A DNA stretch of 64,000 nt from Caballeronia sp. M1242 (GCF_017220215.1 NZ_CP071131.1:806001-870000), one strand, 5' to 3'; shown: positions 1-8,968, numbered from the stretch's first letter. Made by a program: numbers and translations. Notes: a model not told the origin generated them from the sequence alone.

Positions 1-185
1 AAATGCGTGGCGAACCACCAGAGCAGCGCGAGAGCCGCGACGCACAGCGCGCTCGGCACCGCTGTCGGTCCCGCGCCGGGCATGCCGCGATAGCGCGCGC
101 GGCGTCTTGCGCGGGCGGCGCGCCGCGCCGGGTGCGACGCGGCCGTTGCGCCGGAGAACGACGCATCCGAAGCGGGCCGGTTCAC
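1..185 (-). CDS. tauC: Taurine/sulfonate ABC transporter permease, N-terminal part only
   Basis: Only the first 61 codons lie in the window; the gene continues beyond base 1. I place the start at a GTG at 183-185, overlapping the tauB stop by 4 bases (GTGA), which fits the tight tauA-tauB-tauC order. The visible N terminus is Ala/Arg-rich and runs into a hydrophobic stretch (VAALALLWWFAT) that would be the first membrane segment of the permease. Identity rests mainly on position after the ATPase and periplasmic-protein genes. It could equally be an aliphatic-sulfonate (SsuC-like) permease. Confidence 0.7.
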   Translation of the reverse strand, partial: MNRPASDASFSGATAASHPARRAARARRRARYRGMPGAGPTAVPSALCVAALALLWWFATH

Positions 186-961
186 GCCGCCTCCTTTTCC
201 GTTCGATGCAAACGGCGCGTCAGCCGCTCCCGCCATTCGATGAACGCGGGCGACGACTTCACCGCGCGCGCATCGCGACTGCGAACGTACTCGCGCGCGA
301 AAGGCAGCTCGTGCACCTCTTCGATGCGTCCCGGGCCGGGCGTCATCAGCACGAGCCGCGTCGCAAGAAAGAGCGCCTCTTCCACGCTATGCGTGATGAA
401 GAACACGGTCTTGCTGGTGCGCGCCCACACGTCGAGTATCAGCTCCTGCACGCTTTCGCGCGTGAGCGCGTCGAGCGCGCCCATCGGTTCATCCATCAGC
501 AGCACTTCAGGGTCGCTTGCCAGCGCGCGCGCAATGCCGACGCGTTGCTGCATGCCGCCCGACAGCGCATACACCTTCGCGTGTTCATGCTGCGCGAGGC
601 CGACGAGCGCGAGCGTGCGCCGCGCGATCTCGTGGCGCTCGGCGCGCTTCATGCCGCGAAAACGCAGGCCGAGCGCCACGTTGTCGAGCACGTCGAGCCA
701 CGGCATCAACGCATGTTTCTGGAACACCACGCCACGGTCCGCGCCCGGTCCGGTGATCGGCTCGCCATTGAGCGATGCCTCGCCCTCGGTCGGATCGAGA
801 AAGCCGGCCAGGCAGTTGAGCAGCGTGGTCTTGCCGCAGCCTGATGCGCCGAGCGCCACGACGAACTCGCCGCTGCCGATGTGCAGATCGACGCCCATGA
901 GCGCCGGCGTGCTCGCGCCTTCGTAAGTGACGCCGAGATTGCGGATGGCGAGCGCCGTCAT
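182..961 (-). CDS. tauB: Taurine/sulfonate ABC transporter ATP-binding protein
   Basis: A 259-residue ABC ATPase that powers sulfonate uptake at the inner membrane. Visible motifs are Walker A GASGCGKTT (residues 38-46), the Q-loop Gln at 81, the signature LSGGMQQ (133-139) and Walker B LLMDEP (154-159), followed by the switch His in ITHSVEEAL. Length and motif spacing are normal for TauB/SsuB. The ATG at 959-961 overlaps the tauA stop by 4 bases, so the two are translationally coupled. Family knowledge: this group imports taurine or alkanesulfonates as sulfur sources. The exact substrate cannot be read from the ATPase. Confidence 0.9.
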   Translation of the reverse strand: MTALAIRNLGVTYEGASTPALMGVDLHIGSGEFVVALGASGCGKTTLLNCLAGFLDPTEGEASLNGEPITGPGADRGVVFQKHALMPWLDVLDNVALGLRFRGMKRAERHEIARRTLALVGLAQHEHAKVYALSGGMQQRVGIARALASDPEVLLMDEPMGALDALTRESVQELILDVWARTSKTVFFITHSVEEALFLATRLVLMTPGPGRIEEVHELPFAREYVRSRDARAVKSSPAFIEWRERLTRRLHRTEKEAA

Positions 962-1992
962 TTCGCGGCCTGCTGCGCGTAGCGTGGATCGACGCCGGCA
1001 GAGTAGTCGGCCAGTACGTTCTGGATGGTGCCCTGCTGCTTGAGGAACTGCGCGGTCGCGGCGAGCGACTTCGCCGCGCCGGACTGTTGCCCGCCGCCGA
1101 GCCAGGTCGGCGACGCCTGCTCGCTCGCGGTCGGGAACGCGTAGAGCGCGAGACTCGCGGGCACGTCCGCCGCGTTCGCGCCGGACTCCTCGGCCACGGC
1201 CTTCACCTGTGCGGAGCCCGCGCTCCAGTCCGCTTTGTGATCGCGATACTGCGCGTCGGTATCGGCGAGCACCTTGACGAGGCCGGTCATGAACGCGGCG
1301 TTGTCCTGCGCGAACTTGCGCGACGCGACGAAGCCGTCGAAGGTCGCCTTGCCGGTTTCCTTCGCCACTTCGCCCGACGTGACGAGCACCGTGCCGTTCT
1401 GCTTGACGCGCGCGAGCACCGGATCCCAGATGTAGGTTGCGTCGATGTTGCCGCGCTCCCACGCGGCCGCCACTTCGGGCGGACGCAGGTTGACGATCTT
1501 CACCGCCGACGGATCGACGCCCGCCTGCTGCAATGCGACGAGCGCATGGAAATGCGAGGTCGACACGTACGGCACGCCGAGCGTCTTGCCCTTGAGATCG
1601 GCAAGCTTGCTCACGCCCGAGCCGTTGCGCGCGACGAGGGCTTCGGCGTCGTTGATGTTGTCGAGAATCCAGAAGAGCGACAGGTCGACGCCTTGCGACA
1701 GCCCGGCCGCGATGGGACTCGATCCCGCCTCGCCGAGCTGTATGGAACCCGAAGCCAGCGCGCGGATGACGTCCGCGCCGCTGCCGAGCTTGCGATAGGC
1801 CACTTTGTAGCCCGTCGCCTTTTCGACGGCGCCGCTTGCCTGCGCATAGCGCCACGGCACGACCATATCCTGATAGCCGATCACGACTTCGCGTGTCTCG
1901 GCTCGCGTCGAAAGGGGCGAGAGCGCGGCAGCGGCGAGCAGGAAGGAAACGGCGGTCGCGATCAATCGGCGGCGATGGAACGTGTGTGTCAT
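958..1992 (-). CDS. tauA: Taurine-binding periplasmic protein of ABC transporter
   Basis: A 344-residue periplasmic substrate-binding protein of the TauA/SsuA/NMT1 type. The chosen ATG gives a clean Sec signal peptide: basic MTHTFHRRR, a hydrophobic core, and likely cleavage after residue 31 (STRA|ETRE). The longer reading frame upstream would bury this signal. The mature part has typical landmarks: VVIGYQDMVVPWRYA near its start, an ASGSIQLGEAGSSP binding segment, a DLKGKTLGVPY loop and ATYIWDPVLA. It is first in the tauABC operon. Such operons are usually induced by sulfate limitation through CysB/Cbl; I did not identify an operator. Confidence 0.9.
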   Translation of the reverse strand: MTHTFHRRRLIATAVSFLLAAAALSPLSTRAETREVVIGYQDMVVPWRYAQASGAVEKATGYKVAYRKLGSGADVIRALASGSIQLGEAGSSPIAAGLSQGVDLSLFWILDNINDAEALVARNGSGVSKLADLKGKTLGVPYVSTSHFHALVALQQAGVDPSAVKIVNLRPPEVAAAWERGNIDATYIWDPVLARVKQNGTVLVTSGEVAKETGKATFDGFVASRKFAQDNAAFMTGLVKVLADTDAQYRDHKADWSAGSAQVKAVAEESGANAADVPASLALYAFPTASEQASPTWLGGGQQSGAAKSLAATAQFLKQQGTIQNVLADYSAGVDPRYAQQAAK

Positions 1993-2465
1993 GGAGCGGA
2001 CGAAGTGAAGTGATGTGATGGAGCCATCGACTATAGGCACTTCGCGTTCCAAGGCTACGAATCTTTCCTGCATAGCATGCGAGCGCCAACGGCATAAGCG
2101 TTGCGCCGTTTTCCTGCTAGCCATATTCGTTGCGGTGTGAAGAGGAAAGTGTCGGGCGATTCGAGCACGTCTTCGCGAGTTGCAATACCGTCGCGCGACT
2201 CCACTTCCGCCTCATCATGCGATCGAGCGGTAGAGGACGACTCGTCAAGAGGCGTTTGAGCGGACGAGGCGTAGCAAAAGGGCGTCGAGCGCGATGAGGC
2301 CGCACAAGAGTGAAGGAAACGGCGGTGTTCGGGGCAGCGGTCGTCGGGCCGCTGTCCGATCAGGCGACATTCCGATGCCGTCGATTCAAACCACAGGGCC
2401 CTGGCTCGTCTACCTGAGGGAGCACACGAACGAACAAACGAACATCATCCGGAGGAGAAGACGTC
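1993..2465. other. Intergenic region between tauA and the orphan T6SS-associated gene
   Basis: This 473-base divergent intergenic stretch contains no convincing gene; the short frames in it lack coding character. It must hold the tauA promoter reading left, for which I see no convincing sigma-70 pair. Reading right it holds a clear ECF-like motif (2385-2412) in front of the 2466 gene. Confidence 0.6.
2385..2412 (+). promoter_or_regulatory. Putative ECF-like promoter for the 161-aa orphan gene
   Basis: TTCAAACC (2385-2392), a 14-base spacer, then CGTCTA (2407-2412), 53 bases before the ATG at 2466. Both boxes are identical to those in front of the CHAT gene (18588-18614), and the layout recurs at six other T6SS-associated starts in this window. 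It resembles the AAC / CGTC layout of ECF sigma promoters. Seen by eye only. Confidence 0.5.
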
Positions 2466-2951
2466 ATGGGCTTTTTCGATCTGAGCGTGCGGGAGGAGGG
2501 TTCGTTTCTTCCCGCTATCCGACACACCGTTCTGGAAGGGCCGCTCACACTGGTGCGCTTCTCGGACTCGAGCCGCCACGAGCAAGGCGCATACGGCAAG
2601 TACTGGATGTACGGCTCGGAGATACTCGAGGCCCTGGCGCAGCGGACGATCGATCGCTTGATCCGCGACGTCCGTCGGCGCTGGGCCATCTCGAACGACT
2701 GGGGCGACTTGCGCAACTGCTGGGTGCTGCGCCTGCCCGAAGGCGCGTCGCTCAATGCTTATTGGGGCTTCACGAAGCCGCAGCCGCGCGTTTCCAAGGA
2801 GGCGGCGGCGAACCTCGTTCAGCCGACCACGAAGTTCTATGCCGGCGGCTCGATTCAATTGATCCTGTCCATCGGACCGCGCGAGCGCGGATACATCAGC
2901 GGACCTTTCGTCACGCTCAGCCTGACGCCGTCGATGATCGAAGGCCGCTAA
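2466..2951 (+). CDS. Orphan 161-aa protein of unknown function, T6SS-associated
   Basis: I do not recognise this family. It is 161 residues with no signal peptide or membrane segment, and a strong Shine-Dalgarno (CCGGAGGAG) sits just before the ATG. The N terminus is MGFFDLSVREEGSF; aromatic and charged residues are spread evenly, including KYWMYGSE, ISNDWGDL and NAYWGFTKPQP, and the C-terminal third looks beta-rich (KFYAGGSIQLILSIG). It is convergent with the first sigma-like gene, 10 bases away. The upstream motif is shared with hcp, tssK, tssJ and the CHAT gene, so it may be a co-expressed T6SS cargo or accessory. That function is inference; only the gene itself is well supported. Confidence 0.75.
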   Translation: MGFFDLSVREEGSFLPAIRHTVLEGPLTLVRFSDSSRHEQGAYGKYWMYGSEILEALAQRTIDRLIRDVRRRWAISNDWGDLRNCWVLRLPEGASLNAYWGFTKPQPRVSKEAAANLVQPTTKFYAGGSIQLILSIGPRERGYISGPFVTLSLTPSMIEGR

Positions 2952-2961
2952 TGCGCTTGCG

Positions 2962-3747
2962 TCACTCGCGAGCAGACGGCGCACACTGCCCCGACTCCAG
3001 CGCGAGCAGATTCAGCACGAGCAGAATGGCGGGCTGATTCTCCGCGCTGATTTCGATACCGAGCGTGCCGCCGATCCATCGACCGATCTTGGTCGCCGCG
3101 AAGTCCTCGCTTTGCGCGCGCTTTTTGAGGGTGACGCCGAGCTTCAGCGCCCGGTAGTGATACGACGGAATGTGATGCCGTGACGCGATTCCGCAGAGGC
3201 CGCCCTTGTCGCGCGAACGCCAGCCGAACGTACCCGCGAGCACCAGTTGCTCGTACTGGTCCAGGCCGTCGATGAACTCGCGCGCCAGATCACGCACACG
3301 TGCTTCATCGAGTCCATGCTGAATCAGGACGGAGCGGACCGGATCGTCCAGCGCGTGAGCGTGTTCGTCTACCTGCTCTTCGATGCCTTCCACTTCCATC
3401 GACACGTCCCGCTGGTGACTCGCGCTGCGCAAGTGGTCAACAAGAAATCGCCTGAAATACGCACACACGGCGTAGCCGCTCGAAGGCGCGCTGTGCTCAC
3501 CCGCGTGCGAGCGGCCGTGGCCGGGTTCCAGGCGCAAGACCTTGGCGTAGATGAACTGGGCGATCAGCTCTTCCTTGTCCTCGCCTAGCGCGTGCAGTTC
3601 GGGCGGATGATACGCGCGCAACGCGCCTTGCACGAGCTGGTAAATTGAGATCATTTCGTCATGCGAAAGGTTCGTCCGGCGCCGCCACAGATCGGTGAGC
3701 ATCGGAAGCGCGCCTGCCTGCGCGACGTCCATGGTCAGGGTGTCCAT
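2962..3747 (-). CDS. Sigma-factor-like regulator, left bracket of the T6SS island
   Basis: A 261-residue protein with divergent sigma-70/ECF features. Residues 55-112 (EDKEELIAQF ... CAYFRRFLVDHLRSAS) resemble sigma region 2. Residues 163-208 (DQYEQLVLAG, then GGLCGIASRHHIPSYHYRA) resemble a region-4 helix-turn-helix. A third conserved block (216-251, FAATKIGRWI ... LLVLNLLALE) is not part of ordinary ECF factors. It has a full paralogue at 58490-59260, about 57% identical in a gap-free hand alignment of 235 residues. The start is supported by GGGGGA before the ATG. It could be a DNA-binding regulator rather than a true sigma factor. Confidence 0.75.
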   Translation of the reverse strand: MDTLTMDVAQAGALPMLTDLWRRRTNLSHDEMISIYQLVQGALRAYHPPELHALGEDKEELIAQFIYAKVLRLEPGHGRSHAGEHSAPSSGYAVCAYFRRFLVDHLRSASHQRDVSMEVEGIEEQVDEHAHALDDPVRSVLIQHGLDEARVRDLAREFIDGLDQYEQLVLAGTFGWRSRDKGGLCGIASRHHIPSYHYRALKLGVTLKKRAQSEDFAATKIGRWIGGTLGIEISAENQPAILLVLNLLALESGQCAPSARE

Positions 3748-3870
3748 CTCGTCATCCCCCCATTCAGGTGGCCACGAATCGAGTATGGTTTTCTAGAGGC
3801 AGGCGACCAATATACCGTTGGTAATAGCCGTCGTCTAAACGCCTGGATACACCGGCAAGGGGCTGACAGA

Positions 3871-5661
3871 ATGCATGACGACCGACGAAAGCGCGAGGTC
3901 GATGCCGACATCGATCACGATGTGGCAAGCGTGCTCTATGCGGCGGATCCGGCCTCCTTTCCCGCGCATGCCTGTGCGATCGCGCTGCTCGCCGTCGTTT
4001 ATGTCGCGTACGAGGGCGATGGGCCGCTGCCGCTTTTCTGTGTGCTGCTTCACGGCGTGGCAATCTGCCTGGCGATCGGCTTGTGGTCGTGGCGGTGGCG
4101 TCGGCCGTCGCGGTTCGGCGCGCGGCGCTGGATCGGGCTGCATGCGCTGCGCAATGTCGCGCTTTACGGCGCACCGGGCTTGTCGGCGTGGTTCGCGTTT
4201 CAACATGCATCCGCGGCGCTCGCGGCAGCGCATATCGTGCTGCTCGTCGCGCTCACCACGCTTGCTTATGCCGCGAACGCGCTGAACGCGCTCAACCTGC
4301 GCAGCGCGATGGTGCCGCTGCTTTTGCCCGCCGCTACGCTGCACGTTCTGCAGGCTGACAACGGGCGGCTCGCACTGGGCGTCGCGCTTCTCATCATCAT
4401 CGTCGCGGTCGATCTGCTGGCATCGCAGTATCGCGACGTTCATCGCGACCTCGCCGTGGCGCGCGCCGAACAGCAGCGACTCGCGCAAATCATCGCGCGG
4501 CAAAAGGGCGTGATCAAGGAAGCGAGCATCGCGAGGACGCGTTTCTTCGCCGCGGCGAGTCACGATCTGCGTCAGCCGCTGCATGCCATCGGTCTGCTCG
4601 CGCATTCGCTCGCCGATCGCCGCGCGAGCGAGGCGGAGCGCGAGGCCACCGCGCAGCACATCGTCGACAATGTCGAAGCGTTGAATCATCTGTTCAACCA
4701 AGTGCTCGACCTGGCGCGCCTGGAAAGCGGCGTGACGCAGGCGATGCCGCAGCACTTCCATCTGTCCGACGTGCTCGCGCGCATCGAACAGCAGTTTCGT
4801 CCTGCGGCCGCCGCCAAGGGGCTGGCGCTGCGCATCGCGCCGACGTCGTGTGTCGCGTTCACTGATCCGGTGCTGCTCGAACGCGTGGTGGCGAACTTGG
4901 TGTCGAACGCGGTGCGCTACACCGAGCGCGGCGCAGTGTGGATCGGCGTGCGCCGGTCCGCGAGCCCGGAACGCTGCTTCGTCGAAGTGAGGGACTCCGG
5001 CATCGGCATTGCGCCGCAGGAGCACGAACTCGTCTTCGAAGAGTTCTATCAAGCGCCGCTCGCCGGCCGCGACCGGCGCGAAGGCCATGGTCTCGGCCTC
5101 TCGACGGTGCGGCGTCTCACGCGTCTGCTGGGCGGCGAGCCGATGCTGCGCTCGGCGCCCGGCCGCGGCACGACGATGCGCGTGCCGGTCCGAACCGGCG
5201 ATCCGAGTCTCGTGACCGCGAGCCTCGTCGCGGCGCCGGTGATGAGCGCGTTCATCGACGGCCGCCGCGTGTTGTGCGTCGACGAAGACCCGGCGAACCT
5301 GGAAGCGCTCGGCGCGCTGCTCACGCGCTGGGGCTGCGTCGTGCGAGGCTGCCCCGACGAGCTCGCAGCCGTGCGCGCGATCTCCGAAGGCTTCGTGCCG
5401 GACGTGCTGCTTTGCGACTATCGGATCGACAGTCATCAGACGGGCATCGAAGCGATGCAGGCGGTGCGCGAGGCGCTGCGCCGACGCGGCCACCACGGTC
5501 TTGCGCGCGTGTTGATCACGGGCGACATGGCGTCGCCCGAACTCGCGGCGCTCGTGGCCGAAGGCGTGCCGGTGCTGCACAAGCCGGTCACGCCAACGCG
5601 CCTGCGCCGCACGCTCGACGTCCTGCTCCAGCCGCGCAGCGAGGGGCACGAGGCGGCCTGA
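3871..5661 (+). CDS. Hybrid membrane histidine kinase with receiver domain
   Basis: A 596-residue sensor kinase. Residues 30-185 form about five to six membrane segments with little periplasmic loop, suggesting sensing within or at the membrane. A short coiled linker follows, then the HisKA H-box ASHDLRQPLHAIG (phospho-acceptor His231) and an ATPase domain with N-box LVSNAVRYTERG and G-boxes DSGIGI and GHGLGL. A C-terminal receiver has an acidic cluster near 472-474, phospho-Asp516 (LLCDYR) and Lys571 (HKPVTP). I start at the ATG at 3871, preceded by AAGGGG; the open frame extends further left but that part has no kinase homology. It is convergent with the GT/response-regulator genes, so the LuxR regulator at 6438-7106 is a plausible partner. 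Confidence 0.85.
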   Translation: MHDDRRKREVDADIDHDVASVLYAADPASFPAHACAIALLAVVYVAYEGDGPLPLFCVLLHGVAICLAIGLWSWRWRRPSRFGARRWIGLHALRNVALYGAPGLSAWFAFQHASAALAAAHIVLLVALTTLAYAANALNALNLRSAMVPLLLPAATLHVLQADNGRLALGVALLIIIVAVDLLASQYRDVHRDLAVARAEQQRLAQIIARQKGVIKEASIARTRFFAAASHDLRQPLHAIGLLAHSLADRRASEAEREATAQHIVDNVEALNHLFNQVLDLARLESGVTQAMPQHFHLSDVLARIEQQFRPAAAAKGLALRIAPTSCVAFTDPVLLERVVANLVSNAVRYTERGAVWIGVRRSASPERCFVEVRDSGIGIAPQEHELVFEEFYQAPLAGRDRREGHGLGLSTVRRLTRLLGGEPMLRSAPGRGTTMRVPVRTGDPSLVTASLVAAPVMSAFIDGRRVLCVDEDPANLEALGALLTRWGCVVRGCPDELAAVRAISEGFVPDVLLCDYRIDSHQTGIEAMQAVREALRRRGHHGLARVLITGDMASPELAALVAEGVPVLHKPVTPTRLRRTLDVLLQPRSEGHEAA

Positions 5662-5685
5662 TGCGCCGGGCTCGAACTGGATGCG

Positions 5686-6441
5686 TCAGGCGACGTTGCC
5701 GCGCATGCGCAACGCGCGCAGATACTGTCCCGCCACTTCCGATGCGCCGTAGTGCACGACGGTCTCGTCGACGAGCGCCCAGACTTGCGCGCCGCCGAGT
5801 TGCACGCGCCGGCAGAACGACAGATCTTCGGACAGGTAATGGCTCTGTTGCTCGATGGTGTCGAAAAAGCCGTAGAACCGGCCGTCCGGCAGCGCGTCGC
5901 GATACTGCTCGGGCGGCGCATAGCACTGCGTGAACGGAAGCGTGACTTCGAACGCATCGCGGCGCGCGAGAAAGATGCCGGTGCCGACGTGCTCCGCTTC
6001 GACGAAGCCGTCTATGACGCGCGCGCGGCCATCGCCGGAAGTCTTGAGCCGCACCGTGTAGTCCGTGTGCTTTTCGAGCCACTCGCGCAGCGTCAGCCCC
6101 TGATCGGAATCACCGATGCGCCGTTCCAGATTCATGCGCCGGTATGGATACGCGACGCCGGCCACGCACTTGTCGGCGGCGAGCAGCTTCATCACCGCTT
6201 GCGGCGCGAAGCGCATGTCCGTGTCGAGAAAGAGCAGATGCGAGAACTCGCGATGCGCGACGAAGTAGCTCGCGAAGAAATTGCGGGCGCGAATGACGTG
6301 CGACGAGCCGACATGCATCGTCTGGAAACCGCAGCCCGCGTCGGCGAGGGCGCGCGCCGTCTCCATCAGAGAGAACGCGAATTGGATGTGCACGTCGTCG
6401 TGATGCGTCGGCAGACAGACGAGCACGTTCGGCGCGCTCAT
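5686..6441 (-). CDS. Glycosyltransferase-like (GT-A fold) protein
   Basis: A 251-residue protein with the layout of a GT-A glycosyltransferase. It has an N-terminal nucleotide-binding strand (VLVCLPTHHDDV), an SHVIRARNFFASYF segment, and a DxD-type metal motif LLFLDTDMRF (D73, D75). Later come GVAYPYRRMN and a downstream SEDLSFCRRVQ typical of GT2-like enzymes. There is no signal peptide, so it acts in the cytosol or at the inner face of the membrane. Its ATG overlaps the response-regulator stop by 4 bases, at the distal end of the tss operon. Acceptor and sugar donor are unknown. Confidence 0.65.
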   Translation of the reverse strand: MSAPNVLVCLPTHHDDVHIQFAFSLMETARALADAGCGFQTMHVGSSHVIRARNFFASYFVAHREFSHLLFLDTDMRFAPQAVMKLLAADKCVAGVAYPYRRMNLERRIGDSDQGLTLREWLEKHTDYTVRLKTSGDGRARVIDGFVEAEHVGTGIFLARRDAFEVTLPFTQCYAPPEQYRDALPDGRFYGFFDTIEQQSHYLSEDLSFCRRVQLGGAQVWALVDETVVHYGASEVAGQYLRALRMRGNVA

Positions 6442-7106
6442 AGTTCGCGTCCCGTGCGCAGCCAGTCGTTGATCACGGCGATCGCCGCCGAGCGGCTGTG
6501 CACGCCGAGCGCGCCGAAGATCACCGACAGGTGAACCTTCACCGTGCCTTCCGCGATCCGCAGCTCGCGCGCGATCATCTTGTTCGTGCAGCCACGATGA
6601 ACGAGCCGCATGATCTCGCGCTGACGCGGCGACAAGTTTTCCATCAGATGCCGGTGATGCGACGGGAGCGGCGCGGCGCGCGCGTTTCCGAGCGGTTGCG
6701 TCGCGTCGGTGAGGCGTAGCGCCTCGACCGGCACGTAGGCGCCGCCTGAAAGCACCAGTTCAAAAGCCTTCTGCATCACGTTGGCGGGCTCTCGCTTGGG
6801 CACGAAGCCGAGCGCGCCGGCGGCGAGCACGGCGCGCATTTCGTCGACCGATTCTTCCGCCGACAGCACGACGAGCGGCAACGCGGGATTGGCCTTCAGC
6901 AGCGCCGCCAGCGACGACGCGCTCTCCATGCCCGACATGTGCAGGTCGACGATGGCGAGGTCGTGATTCGCGCCGGGGTGCGCGGCGGCGGCGAGCGTGT
7001 CCCAGCTGTCCGCTTCGTCGAACTGCGCGTCGTGATCGAGGCCGCGCAACAGCGTTTTGACGGCCTGGCGGATCAGTTCATGGTCGTCGGCGACGAGAAA
7101 TTTCAT
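6438..7106 (-). CDS. LuxR/NarL-family response regulator
   Basis: A 222-residue two-component regulator. The receiver starts KFLVADDHELIRQ with the Asp-Asp pair intact, phospho-Asp54 (AIVDLHMSG) and Lys in FVPKREPAN. A LuxR helix-turn-helix follows at about 158-205 (LSPRQREIMRLV, NKMIARELRIAEGTVKVHL). I begin at the ATG giving the canonical receiver N terminus; the longer upstream frame reads into mltA. It lies 11 bases after mltA and overlaps the glycosyltransferase by 4 bases, so it is part of the tss operon. No kinase adjoins it in the operon; the hybrid kinase at 3871-5661 is the nearest candidate. Confidence 0.85.
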   Translation of the reverse strand: MKFLVADDHELIRQAVKTLLRGLDHDAQFDEADSWDTLAAAAHPGANHDLAIVDLHMSGMESASSLAALLKANPALPLVVLSAEESVDEMRAVLAAGALGFVPKREPANVMQKAFELVLSGGAYVPVEALRLTDATQPLGNARAAPLPSHHRHLMENLSPRQREIMRLVHRGCTNKMIARELRIAEGTVKVHLSVIFGALGVHSRSAAIAVINDWLRTGREL

Positions 7107-7117
7107 GTTCGATCCAT

Positions 7118-8968
7118 TCACGGCGCGGTCGATGGCATATCGTCGACGCACAGGTCGGGGTCGCTCACGACGCAATCGGCGCCCGGCATCGCGGGGCCGC
7201 CGCGCACGCGCACTGCGGATTCCCTGGCCGAGATGCGCAGGCCCTTGGGCAGCAGCACCCACATCTGCGCCGGCTGCTTCATGCGGCTCGCCTTCTGCTG
7301 CGCCTGCTCGCCGGTGCCGAAGAAATAGTCGGCACGCAGCGCGCCCCGAATAGCGCCGCCGGCGTCCTGCGCCATCAAGAGCCGAGCGACCTGAGAGCCG
7401 TTTCCCGCTTCGCTCGCGTTGACGAACACGGGCGCGCCGAGCGGCGTCGTGCGCGGATCGACCGCCGCCGAGCGTTCCGCCGACAGCGCCACGCCGAGCG
7501 CGCCGATCGGCCCGGCGGCGGAATCGGGGATGGTCCGAAAGAAGACATAGCTCGGGTCCGAGGAAGCGAACGCATAGCCGAGCGGCGGCGTCGGCGCGCC
7601 GGACGAACCGGTGGCTTCAGCGGTGGCGGACGCCACGGGCCGAGGTGCCGGGTAAGCCGCCGCCGATGTGCTCACGCGCGCCGGCCGCACGGCGGGCGTC
7701 GCGCCTTTCGCGAGCGTGAAGCCGCGCAAGAGCGGGGATTCGGGCGGGCCATCGGGTTGCGCTGACGTGTCGGCGGGCGGATCGGCGTTCTGCGCGCCGC
7801 GCAATAGCGCGGACTTCGGCGTGTCGTCGGAGGTGGAAGCGTCCGCTTGCGTGCTGACATCGCCTTCGTCGAGATCGATCTCGACGCCGCGCACCAGCAC
7901 CTTGCGGCCCTTGCTCGACGCCGTTGCGACCGGCGGATTGAAGGCGAGCCCGTTCTGCTCGGCGTACGCGAGGCGGATCACGCCCGCGCCATCCGGCAGC
8001 ACGATCTTGCCCGCGCCCTGCAGCTGCATCGCGTAGAGCATCGCGGGGTCGGCTACCCAGGCGAGCACCGGCGCGTCGATGCGTCCACGCTCGATCTGCG
8101 CGCGCGAGTAGTACGGCACGATGCGATTGCCCTCACGTCGCAGCCGCACCTTCTTGTCGCGGATATCGGGCGCGCTGTTGCCGAGTTCGAGCGCGTAGAC
8201 GCCCTTGGCGTTGCCGGTCGCGATCGCCGCGAGCGGAATCACCGTGCGTCCTTCGACGCGCGCCATGACCGGTTCGTTGCGCGCGTTCGGCGGCAGGCGG
8301 CGCGCATCGAGGAAAAGCATGTCGCGCGGCACGCCGTAGACCGGATAGACGTAGGGCGCGCCGTAGGTTCGGCTGCCGCGCAGGACGGGTTCGTAGTAGC
8401 CGGTCAGTACGCCGCGCGAAGTCTTGTCGACGTTGCGGATCTGGTAGACCGTGAAGTTCTCCTCGAAGAAGCGTCGCACCGCGGCGTTGTCGTTCGCGGC
8501 GATGCGGCGCGCCGCCGCGCACGGCGCCGCCCAAGCCGCTTTACCGGCGAGCACGGAGCAGCCGCGCCGGAACGCGTCCCACGACTGCGCAACGTCGTCG
8601 CCGGACCAGCCTGGCACACTGGAAAACGGCACGGGCGTGTAGAGCGCGTTCTTCGTGGCGAAGGGCGTCGCGGTGGCGGAAAGCGCGGCCGCGGGGCTGG
8701 CGGGAAGCGGATTGAGAATCCCGGGCTCGCGCCCCGACGCCGCCGCGCTGACGATCGGCGCCTCTGCGGCGAGTTCGTCGGCGGTGGCGCCCGTGGAAGC
8801 CGTTTCGCGCGCCTGTGCGACTTGCGGCGCGGGCGGCGTCGGCGAGTTCGCGCATGCGGCGAGCGCGCCCGCGAGCATCGTGCAAAGCAACTTCAGCGTG
8901 ACCTTCCCGCATGCGAACGGTGCTGCGCGAAAAGTGCCGGCGGCCTGGCCGCGCATACGTGGTGCCAT
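7118..8968 (-). CDS. mltA: MltA-type lytic murein transglycosylase (lipoprotein)
   Basis: A 616-residue lipoprotein. It has a signal with lipobox LAGALAAC (Cys about 39), then a linker, then the MltA domain (YTPVPFSSVPGW ... RGVLTGYYEPVLRGS ... VGYE-type core). The 3D domain with the catalytic-type Asp (LLMAQDAGGAIRG) and ADYFFGTG is at the C terminus. Unusual is a roughly 150-residue Ala/Pro/Ser-rich low-complexity insert separating the two catalytic parts. The start is backed by GAGGAC before the ATG. MltA cleaves glycan strands to anhydromuropeptides. Inside a tss operon it probably opens the wall for the trans-envelope complex, an analogy with MltE and TagX in other T6SSs. It may equally be a house-keeping paralogue. 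Confidence 0.85.
   Translation of the reverse strand: MAPRMRGQAAGTFRAAPFACGKVTLKLLCTMLAGALAACANSPTPPAPQVAQARETASTGATADELAAEAPIVSAAASGREPGILNPLPASPAAALSATATPFATKNALYTPVPFSSVPGWSGDDVAQSWDAFRRGCSVLAGKAAWAAPCAAARRIAANDNAAVRRFFEENFTVYQIRNVDKTSRGVLTGYYEPVLRGSRTYGAPYVYPVYGVPRDMLFLDARRLPPNARNEPVMARVEGRTVIPLAAIATGNAKGVYALELGNSAPDIRDKKVRLRREGNRIVPYYSRAQIERGRIDAPVLAWVADPAMLYAMQLQGAGKIVLPDGAGVIRLAYAEQNGLAFNPPVATASSKGRKVLVRGVEIDLDEGDVSTQADASTSDDTPKSALLRGAQNADPPADTSAQPDGPPESPLLRGFTLAKGATPAVRPARVSTSAAAYPAPRPVASATAEATGSSGAPTPPLGYAFASSDPSYVFFRTIPDSAAGPIGALGVALSAERSAAVDPRTTPLGAPVFVNASEAGNGSQVARLLMAQDAGGAIRGALRADYFFGTGEQAQQKASRMKQPAQMWVLLPKGLRISARESAVRVRGGPAMPGADCVVSDPDLCVDDMPSTAP

Noticed and set aside
3835..5649. 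Minus-strand open frame opposite the hybrid kinase
   Set aside because: The kinase shows H-box, N-box, G-boxes and a receiver; the opposite frame has no recognisable domain.
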